Below, in pieces: positions 16,931 to 24,351 of a stretch of 64,000 bases of DNA (positions within the stretch are counted from its first letter, which is position 1; the number at the start of each line of letters is the position of its first letter). A program made the position numbers and the translations under genes. Source of the stretch: Ardenticatenaceae bacterium (GTDB lineage: Bacteria > Chloroflexota > Anaerolineae > Promineifilales > Promineifilaceae); assembly GCA_020634435.1 (NCBI GenBank), contig JACKBS010000010.1, positions 372,001 to 436,000 of the forward strand, read 5' to 3'. The notes beneath the pieces were generated by a model that made no database searches, was not told where the DNA came from, and saw only the letters and a program-made list of their open reading frames with translations.

Positions 16931-17578
16931 CTAAAATTGGTTGTTTGCTTCTTCGTCTCTTTCATTCACTTCTTCCCAAAGTGAATTGGTTACTTCTTTC
17001 ACAATTTCATAACTAAAGCCGCGACGCTGTAAAAAACCGCCCACCTTTTTGAAAAACTCTTCTTGCGGTAGGTCCTGCCAGCGACGAGCTTTGGCTTCGG
17101 CCGCCTTAGCCGCAGCCGCCTGTTCATCTACAGTTTCCAGAGCGGCGTCAATCGTTTGACGATCGAGACCTTTTTGCCGCAGTTCTTGCTGGATTGCCAG
17201 CTGGCTGCGCGGCTTAAAGGTTTGGCGCTGTTCTACCCAGTAGCGGGCAAAGGCAGCATCGTTGAGCAATTCCACGGCGGTCAACCGCTCGATGACGCGT
17301 TCAACGATGTCTTCTGGATAATCCTTTTTTAGCAAATGTTGACGCGTTTCGGTAGTGCTACGCGGCCGGTATTCAATGAAACGCAGCGCCACTTCCTTGG
17401 CTTTTTCTTCCTGATCTGCCCCTTGCAGGCGATCAATTTGGTCTTGGGTGAGGGTTTGTCCCACGCGAAGGGAGACGGCCGTAATTGCCGCCAAACCAAA
17501 GGCAAACGTCCCGTCCAGATACACATTGATCCGGTCGGGGTTTCGTTTCTGACGTGTTAAAGCAGTAATCTTACCCAT
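16931..17578 (-). CDS. recX: Regulatory protein RecX
   Basis: RecX proteins are small, helical inhibitors or modulators of RecA filaments. This one has about 215 residues with the typical N-terminus 'MGKITALTRQKRNPDRINVY', then three-helix repeats such as 'RFIEYRPRSTTETRQHLLKK' and 'NDAAFARYWVEQR', and 'QQELRQKGLDRQTIDAAL'. ATG 17578 is preferred over an in-frame TTG at 17602 because homologues begin near this Met, although neither start has a strong RBS. It lies 114 bases downstream of recA in the same direction, the common arrangement, which allows read-through from the recA promoter. Confidence 0.92.
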   Translation of the reverse strand: MGKITALTRQKRNPDRINVYLDGTFAFGLAAITAVSLRVGQTLTQDQIDRLQGADQEEKAKEVALRFIEYRPRSTTETRQHLLKKDYPEDIVERVIERLTAVELLNDAAFARYWVEQRQTFKPRSQLAIQQELRQKGLDRQTIDAALETVDEQAAAAKAAEAKARRWQDLPQEEFFKKVGGFLQRRGFSYEIVKEVTNSLWEEVNERDEEANNQF

Positions 17579-17692
17579 ACAACCAACAGCCGCATCGGAC
17601 AAAACCGAGGAGCAGCTAACACAAAAAGCCGGGAAACGGCCGTATTCAATTCTAAGGTTGGTTGGAAACAGGCAAAACCAGCTGTCGGGGAA

Positions 17693-18709
17693 TTAGCCTT
17701 CAGACAGTGGTTCTACAATGGGCAAGCCAGCTTTCTGACGAATGAGGGCGTCCAGCTCAGCATAAACCTCAGAGTGTTCTTGCAGGTACTGCTTGGAATT
17801 TTCACGACCCTGTCCTAACAGCGTTTCTCCATAGCGGATAAACGCGCCACGTTTGTCCAGGATGCTATATTCCACACCGAGATCAATGACACAACCAGTT
17901 TTTGAGATACCTTCATTATACATAATGTCAAATTCAGCATCGGTGAAGGGCGGCGCAACCTTGTTCTTCATAATTTTCACCCGGGTGCGATTACCAACAA
18001 CATCTGCACCATCCTTAATGGATTGAATACGCCGAATATCAATGCGAACCGATGCATAAAATTTTAGCGCATTGCCACCACTGGTAGTTTCTGGATTCCC
18101 AAACATCACCCCAATCTTGGAGCGCAGCTGGTTGGTGAAAATAACAACGGTATTTGTTTGCTTAATGACGCCAGACAATTTACGCAATGCCTGCGACATC
18201 AAACGTGCCTGCAATCCTACGTGTGAATCCCCCATTTCGCCTTCAATTTCGGCGCGGGGAACCAATGCTGCTACAGAATCCACCACGACAACATCCATGG
18301 TACCAGACCGAATCAGGGCTTCGGCAATTTCTAACGCCTGTTCACCTGTGTCTGGCTGCGAGACATACAGATTATTGACATCAACGCCGCAGCGTTGGGC
18401 ATAAAGTGGATCCAACGCGTGTTCCATGTCAATAAAGGCACATACCCCACCGCGAGCCTGCGCTTCGGCAATGATATGTTGACACAATGTTGTCTTGCCA
18501 GATGATTCCGGGCCAAAAACTTCTACAACCCGGCCCCGTGGTACACCCCCGACACCCAACGCAATATCCAACGGTAATGAGCCGGTGGGAATAACCTCTA
18601 CCTGCATATGTTGAGCTTCGCCTAAACGCATAATGGCGCCTTCGCCAAATCGTTTGGTTAAGCTTGCGATGGTTGTTTCAAGGGTTCTGTCTTTTGGCTT
18701 ACTGCCCAT
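17693..18709 (-). CDS. recA: Recombinase RecA
   Basis: The 338-residue RecA is complete. The Walker A motif is 'GPESSGKTTLCQHI', followed by 'IDMEHALDPLYA'. The L1/L2 DNA-binding loops are around 'EIEGEMGDSHVGLQARLMSQ' and 'GVMFGNPETTSGGNALKF', and Walker B is in 'VVVDSVAAL'. It forms filaments on single-stranded DNA, drives homologous recombination and stimulates LexA cleavage. AGGAAA precedes the ATG. I looked for a LexA-type operator in the 120 bases upstream and found none I could support. The gene holds no ACGGCCGT octamer, unlike most of its neighbours. Confidence 0.98.
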   Translation of the reverse strand: MGSKPKDRTLETTIASLTKRFGEGAIMRLGEAQHMQVEVIPTGSLPLDIALGVGGVPRGRVVEVFGPESSGKTTLCQHIIAEAQARGGVCAFIDMEHALDPLYAQRCGVDVNNLYVSQPDTGEQALEIAEALIRSGTMDVVVVDSVAALVPRAEIEGEMGDSHVGLQARLMSQALRKLSGVIKQTNTVVIFTNQLRSKIGVMFGNPETTSGGNALKFYASVRIDIRRIQSIKDGADVVGNRTRVKIMKNKVAPPFTDAEFDIMYNEGISKTGCVIDLGVEYSILDKRGAFIRYGETLLGQGRENSKQYLQEHSEVYAELDALIRQKAGLPIVEPLSEG

Positions 18710-18821
18710 TTGTTTCCTAAATCATTTCCAACTGATCTCACTCTTTTTTGACAACGGATTTGAATGGATGGAGAAGATTGTAGAGTAAGGCCAGCCTCTC
18801 AGAAAAAATGATTATGTAGTG

Positions 18822-18827
18822 TACAAT
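18822..18827 (+). promoter_or_regulatory. -10 box of a probable leaderless gene
   Basis: TACAAT is followed by six bases and then the ATG of the GNAT gene at 18834. There is no Shine-Dalgarno sequence. A transcript starting 6-7 bases after the -10 would begin at the start codon. Confidence 0.6.
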
Positions 18828-18833
18828 AGCGTT

Positions 18834-19769
18834 ATGGAATTAGCAAACCTTTGGGTGGCGCAGCACGGTGTGCCAGATGGGATTCGCGTGGCGGTAAAAT
18901 CGGACGCTGGGGCGATTTTGCAGCTGTTGCAAACGGCCGTTTACACCCATCTTCACGCTGATTGGCACCTGCCGGGAGACTGGATTGGCGCGCCCGGTTT
19001 TATCGTCGTGCCCAAGCCGGAAAGAACGACCAACAGCAACTCGTTAACGGCCGTTCTCTTCCAAAAGCAGGGTGATATGGTAGCCTGTTTGGCGGCCACG
19101 CCTGATCCGCTGCCCGCGGCCTGGGTGCGCGTGGCAGCCATTGGCCAGGCAGAAAAAGGGGAAGCCCTGCTGGCGCAGATGATGGCCCTTGCCGTACCTG
19201 CCCTGCAAAAACAAGGCGTTACCCAACTTGCCTGGTTAACGGTTGATCCCTGGCCCAATCCCTGGTTGCCCGAATTGGGCTTTTACCGCGGCAGCCAGAT
19301 TGAAACGTTTGTCAAGGAAGACCATAAGCTGCCGGAAGTTGCTGATGTGCCAGGGCTAACCATTCGCCAGGTATACTCAACTGATTTTGCCGCTTTGGAA
19401 GAACTGGAGGGTGTCTCCTTTGCCCCCATCTGGCGGCAAAGTGCCCATGCGCTAGCTGTGGCTCGCCCGCAGTCGCTTAGCTTTGATGTTGCTTTGCTGG
19501 ATGATGAGATTGTGGCCTATCAGCTAAGCGCTCCTTCGGATACGGGGGCCCATTTGGTGCGTTTAACGGTGCATCCCGAGAAGCACGGCCTGGGAATTGG
19601 CTCTGCGCTTCTCAAACATGCCCTTGAGTATTATCACCGCAAAGGATATTATGCGGTCTCGCTAAACACGCAGGTGGAAAATATTGCCTCGCAGAAGCTG
19701 TATTTGAAGTTTGGGTTTGCACCCAGCCAGCAGCGGCTGCCCATTTGGATTTTGGACATTCCTCAATGA
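18834..19769 (+). CDS. Tandem GNAT-type acetyltransferase
   Basis: The C-terminal half (about residues 185-311) is a clear GNAT domain, with acetyl-CoA binding signature 'LTVHPEKHGLGIGSALLKHA' (R/Q-x-x-G-x-G/A type) and 'NIASQKLYLKFGF'. The N-terminal half, from 'GIRVAVKSDAGAILQLL', looks like a diverged second GNAT fold without the clear pantetheine loop. Two-domain GNAT proteins acetylate amines of small molecules or proteins, and the substrate here is unknown. The start at ATG 18834 is chosen because a -10 box lies six bases upstream, pointing to a leaderless mRNA. The stop overlaps the next start (ATGA), so the two genes are translationally coupled. Confidence 0.82.
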   Translation: MELANLWVAQHGVPDGIRVAVKSDAGAILQLLQTAVYTHLHADWHLPGDWIGAPGFIVVPKPERTTNSNSLTAVLFQKQGDMVACLAATPDPLPAAWVRVAAIGQAEKGEALLAQMMALAVPALQKQGVTQLAWLTVDPWPNPWLPELGFYRGSQIETFVKEDHKLPEVADVPGLTIRQVYSTDFAALEELEGVSFAPIWRQSAHALAVARPQSLSFDVALLDDEIVAYQLSAPSDTGAHLVRLTVHPEKHGLGIGSALLKHALEYYHRKGYYAVSLNTQVENIASQKLYLKFGFAPSQQRLPIWILDIPQ

Positions 19770-20881
19770 CACAACAGATTCGTGTACGTCGTTCCCCCAC
19801 GGTTGTGGTCATCTTTATGGCCGAGATTGGCCTGATTTTAGGTATGATTGGCGGCATTGTAGAGCGTACGGCCGTTACGGTGCTGAGTACGGCCGTTTTG
19901 TTGGCCATCTTTGGTGCCTATGACCGGGTGCTTAAGCACAACCATGCCTTGATGAGCGGCGTGCTGACAGGCGGCTTCATTGGCCTGGTGGTGAGCTTTT
20001 TTGGTTATTTGCTGGGGGGCAACGTCACCAATTTGCTGAATGGCACGCTTTTCGGCCTGCTGCGCGGCATCATTGTGGGTGCGGTGGTGGGGGGCATCAC
20101 CCGTGCCCAACCCGATGAAGGAGATCCGTGGTATACGGCTGGCTTCCTGCTGTTGGGTTCTTTGTTTATTGGCGCTGTTTTGGGCGCAAGCGTGGGGCTG
20201 ATCTCCGGTTTTGTACTGGGATTGGTGCGCTGGCACAGTTGGGGCATCTGGCTGGGCATGGCGATGGGCGCGATTGTGGGCGGTTACCTGGGTAGCTACT
20301 TGCGACAAACCCGCGCCATTGTGATTGGCGTTGTGGCGGGCGCGGTTATTACTCTGGTGGGCAGCATCATTGGCGGAGCTGTGGCCGGGGTGGTGTTGGG
20401 CCTGGTTAGTGGGGCGTTGGCCCCGATGATGCTGGTGGCCTTCATTGGTGCGATGGGCGGCCTGACCAGCCGCGGTGTTAAGGCGATGCTTATCGAAGCT
20501 GGCGAAGCTCCGGCTGAGATGCTGCGTCAGGGGGCATTTCCATTTTTAGCCCCGGCGGTGATTGTGGGCATCATTGTGGGCACGGCCGCTTCTGGGGAAG
20601 GTGGCTTGATCGCTCTGCCAATTTGCTTGGCCATTCTAGGCATTTTTCTGGCAGTGTTTAGTGAGGTAGACGGCCGTTTGGTAAGCACCCTCACCGCCCG
20701 CACCCTGGTGGAAATGGTCATCCTGGGTGCCGACGATTTGCCAATTATGGCTGTGCCGCAGAAATTGATAGGTAATGGGCAAACGGCCGTTATGGGTGCC
20801 GTGTTTGGTCTGGTTTTAGGCGGTCTCAGTGCGGCCGCTGGTGCGTGGCTGATTCAGCAATTGATGCAGCTGTTGTCGTAG
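19766..20881 (+). CDS. Glycine-rich polytopic membrane protein, unknown function
   Basis: I do not recognise the family. The start at 19766 overlaps the GNAT stop by four bases (ATGA), and a longer frame from 19745 would lie inside that gene. The 371-residue product is almost entirely hydrophobic. It has many Gly-rich segments spaced like GxxxG helix-packing motifs, for example 'GVVAGAVITLVGSIIGGAV' and 'GAVLGASVGLISGFVLGLV', and about ten possible membrane spans. The pattern resembles glycine-zipper proteins, but the length suggests an internally duplicated membrane domain. Coupling to the GNAT gene may mean a shared role. Confidence 0.7.
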   Translation: MTQQIRVRRSPTVVVIFMAEIGLILGMIGGIVERTAVTVLSTAVLLAIFGAYDRVLKHNHALMSGVLTGGFIGLVVSFFGYLLGGNVTNLLNGTLFGLLRGIIVGAVVGGITRAQPDEGDPWYTAGFLLLGSLFIGAVLGASVGLISGFVLGLVRWHSWGIWLGMAMGAIVGGYLGSYLRQTRAIVIGVVAGAVITLVGSIIGGAVAGVVLGLVSGALAPMMLVAFIGAMGGLTSRGVKAMLIEAGEAPAEMLRQGAFPFLAPAVIVGIIVGTAASGEGGLIALPICLAILGIFLAVFSEVDGRLVSTLTARTLVEMVILGADDLPIMAVPQKLIGNGQTAVMGAVFGLVLGGLSAAAGAWLIQQLMQLLS

Positions 20882-20907
20882 AGACGGTGCCTTGGGAAGG
20901 GGAAAAC

Positions 20908-21210
20908 ATGCCAAGACAAAAATTGAGTGGTGAAGAGATTCAAGCAGCACTGATCAATTTGCCCGGCTGGTCGGTAAAAGATGGCAAGCTGCACAAGCAG
21001 TTTAAATTTAAAACGTTTGCCCAGGCGCTGGGTTGGATGGTGACTGCGGGTGTACATGCCGACAAGATGGATCATCATCCAGAATGGTGCAATGTTTATA
21101 ATCGCGTCGAGGTTTCGCTGGTTACGCACGATCTGGATAATTCAATCAGCAGTTGGGATGTGGAATTGGCCAAATACATGGAAGAAACGGCCGTTTCTCT
21201 CCTCAGCTAA
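20908..21210 (+). CDS. phhB: Pterin-4a-carbinolamine dehydratase
   Basis: The 100-residue protein matches the PCD/DCoH family, with the active-site stretch 'HADKMDHHPEWCNVYNRVEV' (two adjacent His before Pro-Glu-Trp) and 'LVTHDLDNSISSWD' further on. The enzyme dehydrates 4a-hydroxytetrahydrobiopterin to recycle the pterin cofactor of aromatic amino acid hydroxylases; many bacterial copies act on other pterins or have unclear roles. The start at 20908 is backed by GGGAAGGGG upstream, while the frame from 20845 would run into the previous gene. No hydroxylase (phhA) is nearby. A strong terminator follows. Confidence 0.9.
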   Translation: MPRQKLSGEEIQAALINLPGWSVKDGKLHKQFKFKTFAQALGWMVTAGVHADKMDHHPEWCNVYNRVEVSLVTHDLDNSISSWDVELAKYMEETAVSLLS

Positions 21211-21238
21211 ACGTCCGTAACCCATCACCAGCCAAATA

Positions 21239-21264
21239 AAAAAGCACCCAATTGGGTGCTTTTT
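21239..21264. terminator. Bidirectional intrinsic terminator
   Basis: AAAAAGCACCC (21239-21249) pairs with GGGTGCTTTTT (21254-21264) around AATT. T-runs on both strands let it serve the pterin dehydratase gene and the convergent tRNA gene. Confidence 0.92.
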
Positions 21265-21270
21265 GTTCAG

Positions 21271-21342
21271 TAGCGGGGACAGGATTCGAACCTGCGACCT
21301 CCGGGTTATGAGCCCGACGAGCTGCCTCTGCTCTACCCCGCA
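21271..21342 (-). tRNA. tRNA-fMet (CAT), initiator
   Basis: On the minus strand a 72-base cloverleaf is readable: acceptor (U)GCGGGG/CCCCGC(U), D-arm GAGC...GCTC, anticodon stem-loop with CTCATAA, and T-loop GGTTCGAATCC. Two initiator hallmarks are visible: three consecutive G-C pairs next to the anticodon loop (GGG/CCC) and no Watson-Crick pair at 1-72 (U and U). The CCA end is not encoded. Confidence 0.93.
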
Positions 21343-21412
21343 TCAACAGTCGGGGATTATATCAAGCTCAATTAGATTGTCAAGAAAAGTGAACATAAGA
21401 TGAGGCGCGAAC

Positions 21413-21940
21413 TCACGCGCGGCGACCACCTTTGAGTTCGTCCTGGAGCGTTTCCAATGCCGTCCATTCGCCCGATGCGGCTAATCGGGCTTGCTCTGGC
21501 CAGGTGTCGGGAAAAGCCACCCGAATGCCTGCATCTTCGCGGACGATTTGCTCTAGATGGTCAACGCTGGCGGCGGCTAATGCGGCGAAGGTGAAGATGC
21601 CCGCCTCGTGCAAAATCCCCTCGATTTTGGGGCCAATCCCTTCAATGATTTTAAGATCATCTGGCGCCACAGCTTCCGCGATGGGAACGGCCGTACTGCG
21701 TTCGGCTACACTCTCAACGTGTGCTTCAGGCTCGTGGTGGGCATGAGCGTCGCTGTGCCCTGCATCGTGGTGATCATCTGCGTGGGCCGGTTCACCTTGT
21801 GGGATGTTGTTTCGATTCAGCCCCCATAGGAAAACCAGGAGCAAAATGATGCCAATCACCACTGGAATCCAGGGTGGCACACCGACTGGTTCTGTTGCAC
21901 CTTCTGTCAAAAAAATTGTCGCCGTAAGCAAGTAGTTCAT
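21413..21940 (-). CDS. Membrane-anchored helix-hairpin-helix protein
   Basis: The 175-residue product has a short N-terminus, one membrane span (about residues 20-42, 'WIPVVIGIILLLVFLWGL'), a His/Asp-rich low-complexity linker ('DDHHDAGHSDAHAHH'), and a C-terminal domain beginning 'DDLKIIEGIGPKIEGILHEA'. That domain is the helix-hairpin-helix 'GIGPK' module found in many Chloroflexota and proteobacterial proteins of unknown function, often annotated near NADH dehydrogenase subunit E or ribosomal S13-like helices. It may bind nucleic acid, or may serve only as a protein module. The His-rich linker could bind metal ions. It is a single gene between the tRNA and the divergent carbonic-anhydrase-like gene. 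Confidence 0.75.
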   Translation of the reverse strand: MNYLLTATIFLTEGATEPVGVPPWIPVVIGIILLLVFLWGLNRNNIPQGEPAHADDHHDAGHSDAHAHHEPEAHVESVAERSTAVPIAEAVAPDDLKIIEGIGPKIEGILHEAGIFTFAALAAASVDHLEQIVREDAGIRVAFPDTWPEQARLAASGEWTALETLQDELKGGRRA

Positions 21941-22067
21941 GATTTTTCTTCTTCCCTGAGTGAACGATAAAATAGCGCTTGAATGTTACCTGAGGAAAGA
22001 TAGTGAAACAAGTCAAACAGTCTGATGGCCTGGAATCGCCTGCCGGTCGCAGAATTTGGAGAACGGA

Positions 22068-22598
22068 ATGATTATTGAATACAAGGGAAAACGGCCGCAA
22101 ATCCACTCAACGGCTTACATCGCGCCTACGGCCACCATCATTGGCGATGTGGTCATTGAAGCCGAGGCCAGCGTTTGGTTTGGCGCAGTCATTCGGGGCG
22201 ATCACGGCCGTATTATCATCGGCGCGCGTAGCAGCGTGCAGGATAACGTGGTGGTGCATGTGAATGCCCGCCGTGACACTATCGTTGATGCCGATGTAAC
22301 CATTGGTCATGGCGTTGTGCTGGAAGGCTGTCATCTGCACCACGGTGTGCTGATAGGCATGAACGCCACTGTGTTGAGTGGGGCGGTGGTCGAAGCTGGT
22401 GCTCTGGTCGCCGCAGGCGCGGTTGTGGGTGAAAACCAGCACATTCCCTCTGGGATGCTGGCCGTAGGCGTGCCCGCGCGCATTAAAGGTGCCCTCTCCG
22501 AGCAGACGCAGCAGCGGTTGAAGGAAGCGCCGCTTTCGTATGTGGCCTACGGCCGTTCCTATCCCCAAGATGCCAAAATCATTGAGGATTCTCGATAG
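22068..22598 (+). CDS. Gamma-carbonic-anhydrase-like hexapeptide protein
   Basis: The 176-residue protein is a left-handed beta-helix built from hexapeptide repeats ('GAVIRGDHGRIIIGARSSVQ'). It matches the YrdA/CaiE gamma-carbonic-anhydrase-like family. Of the three zinc His ligands expected in this family, those in 'VVVHVNA' and 'TIGHGVV' are present. The third, usually in 'LHGC', reads 'LEGC', with Glu in place of His. Catalysis as a carbonic anhydrase is therefore doubtful. GGAG upstream of ATG 22068 supports this start. Its 3' end overlaps the convergent hutH gene by 20 bases. Confidence 0.85.
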   Translation: MIIEYKGKRPQIHSTAYIAPTATIIGDVVIEAEASVWFGAVIRGDHGRIIIGARSSVQDNVVVHVNARRDTIVDADVTIGHGVVLEGCHLHHGVLIGMNATVLSGAVVEAGALVAAGAVVGENQHIPSGMLAVGVPARIKGALSEQTQQRLKEAPLSYVAYGRSYPQDAKIIEDSR

Positions 22599-24126
22599 CG
22601 GCTTCGACAGCCCGCTTGATGGTGCCCTGGTGAACCAACAGGCGCACGGCTTCGATGAGTGGTGCCATGTAGGTGTCTGTGGTCAAAAATGGTACTTGCT
22701 GGCGAATCAGTTGGTGGGCAACGGCCGTTCCCGCACCCATCTGGCCTTTTATTGCCTGCTGCCGGAAATCAATTCCTTGTGCGGCAGCCAGCAGTTCAAT
22801 CGCCACGATGGTTTCAGCGTGAGTCAAAATGGTGTCGGCCTGGCGAACGGCCGTAGCGCCCATGCTCACGTGGTCTTCAATGTTAGCGCTGCTGGGAATT
22901 GTGTCGGCGCTGGCAGGGTGGGCCAGCACCTTGTTTTCCGAAGCCAGCGCCGCCGCTGAGTAGTGGGCAATCATAAAGCCACTTTCTAAACCACCATTTT
23001 GTGTCAGAAACATGGGCAGCACGCCGCCATTGCTGTTGGCATCCACCAGCTGGGCAATGCGCCGTTCGCTCATGTTGCCAAGTTCCGTGAGGGCCAACTT
23101 TAGGTAATCCATCGCCAGGGCAATGGGTTCGCCATGAAAGTTCCCCGCTGAAATCACCTCCACATTGCCTGCGTCGTCGGCAAAAATGAGTGGATTGTCA
23201 TTCACCGAATTGAGCTCAATTTCCAGTACCCACTTCGCATAGGCAACAGAGTCACGCACCGCCCCATGCACTTGGGGTACACAGCGCAAGGTGTATGGGT
23301 CCTGCACGTTTTGCGAAGTTGTTGGCCTAAGCAGGGTGCTACCGGCCAACACGCGCCGCAAAAATGCGGCGCAGTCGATTTGGCGTGGATGCGGCCGCAA
23401 TTGGTGAACTCGGTCATCGTAGGCGCGGTCCGTACCTTGCAGCGCTTCCAAGGTAAGGGCCGCAGCAATATCGGCCGTGAGTGCCAGATTGATGGCCCGC
23501 CGCACGATAATCGCGCCCAGACCAACCATAAAGGCTGTGCCGTTAAGCAGCGCCAGTCCTTCTTTGGCTTGCAAAATGATTGGTTGGATGCCCGCCGCGG
23601 CCATCGCTTCGCCGCCAGGCATCAGCACGCCGTTATAAAACGCTTCGCCTTCGCCAATCAGCGGCAAGGTGAGATGCGCCAGGGGGGCTAAATCGCCACT
23701 GGCTCCCAATGAGCCCTGCGCTGGAACGCGCGGATGCACCCCTGCATTAAGCATATCGAGCAAGGTTTGAATAACTGTCGGGCGGACGCCAGAGTAGCCT
23801 TGAGCCAGGGTGTTGGCTCTTGCCAGCAGCATAGCGCGCACCTGTTCTTCGGGCAAAATGGGGCCAGTGCCTGCGGCGTGGGAGCGCACTAAATTTAGCT
23901 GGAGCTGCAAGCTTTCATCCGCGTTGATGAACTTATCCTTAAAACGGCCGAATCCCGTGGTGATGCCATACGCAATTTGCCCCTCGCGCACTAGCTTTTC
24001 TACCGCTTCACGAGAGCGATTGACGGCGGGAAGTACGGCCGTATCCAGCATCACTTCTCGCCCTCGCGCCACATCCACAACATCATCTACCTTCAATTCC
24101 CTGCCTGAAATCACCAACGGTTCCAT
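22579..24126 (-). CDS. hutH: Histidine ammonia-lyase
   Basis: The 515-residue enzyme converts L-histidine to urocanate and ammonia, the first step of histidine degradation. The Ala-Ser-Gly triad that cyclises to the MIO cofactor is present in 'GSLGASGDLAPLAHL'. Other family signatures are 'YGITTGFGRFKD', 'QEGLALLNGT'-like 'KEGLALLNGTAFM', and 'QDPYTLRCVPQVHG'. The start at 24126 (MEPLVISGRE) has AAGGACA upstream. It is transcribed away from hutU and hutI, so the 225-base gap between them should hold divergent control signals. Its tail overlaps the convergent gamma-carbonic-anhydrase-like gene. Confidence 0.97.
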   Translation of the reverse strand: MEPLVISGRELKVDDVVDVARGREVMLDTAVLPAVNRSREAVEKLVREGQIAYGITTGFGRFKDKFINADESLQLQLNLVRSHAAGTGPILPEEQVRAMLLARANTLAQGYSGVRPTVIQTLLDMLNAGVHPRVPAQGSLGASGDLAPLAHLTLPLIGEGEAFYNGVLMPGGEAMAAAGIQPIILQAKEGLALLNGTAFMVGLGAIIVRRAINLALTADIAAALTLEALQGTDRAYDDRVHQLRPHPRQIDCAAFLRRVLAGSTLLRPTTSQNVQDPYTLRCVPQVHGAVRDSVAYAKWVLEIELNSVNDNPLIFADDAGNVEVISAGNFHGEPIALAMDYLKLALTELGNMSERRIAQLVDANSNGGVLPMFLTQNGGLESGFMIAHYSAAALASENKVLAHPASADTIPSSANIEDHVSMGATAVRQADTILTHAETIVAIELLAAAQGIDFRQQAIKGQMGAGTAVAHQLIRQQVPFLTTDTYMAPLIEAVRLLVHQGTIKRAVEAAIENPQ

Positions 24127-24242
24127 GGTTTTGTCCTTGTAAAAATAGTGGGTTTTTAATTTCCCTGGCAACTGTTTTCGGCCAACGCCGCTGCATTTTA
24201 TTTCCCAGGAAATGTGAGGATCATACAGTTGTGCCGGAGATG

Positions 24243-24288
24243 GGCAAATCTCGGCGAATGATCCCGCCCGTTTTTACGGAGATTTGCC
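24243..24288. promoter_or_regulatory. Candidate operator in the hut divergent region
   Basis: GGCAAATCTC at 24243-24252 is repeated as its exact reverse complement at 24279-24288, with centres 36 bases apart, between hutH and hutU. A TACAAT -10-like box follows at 24298-24303 in the hutU direction. The spacing would let two regulator half-sites bind, but no regulator gene is adjacent and function is inferred. Confidence 0.5.
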
Positions 24289-24310
24289 AGACGACTGTAC
24301 AATAGGCTGT

Positions 24311-24334
24311 GTTGAACACTCCCCACTGTTCAAC
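24311..24334. promoter_or_regulatory. 8-bp inverted repeat upstream of hutU
   Basis: GTTGAACA (24311-24318) and TGTTCAAC (24327-24334) form a perfect inverted repeat with an 8-base spacer, placed between the -10-like box and the hutU RBS (AGGAG). It could be an operator or a leader hairpin. Confidence 0.5.
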
Positions 24335-24351
24335 TAGAAAAGGAGATTACC

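Noticed and set aside
18710..18833. Possible LexA/SOS box upstream of recA
   Set aside because: No spaced palindrome of a known LexA type could be found in the gap. Regulation of recA is left open.
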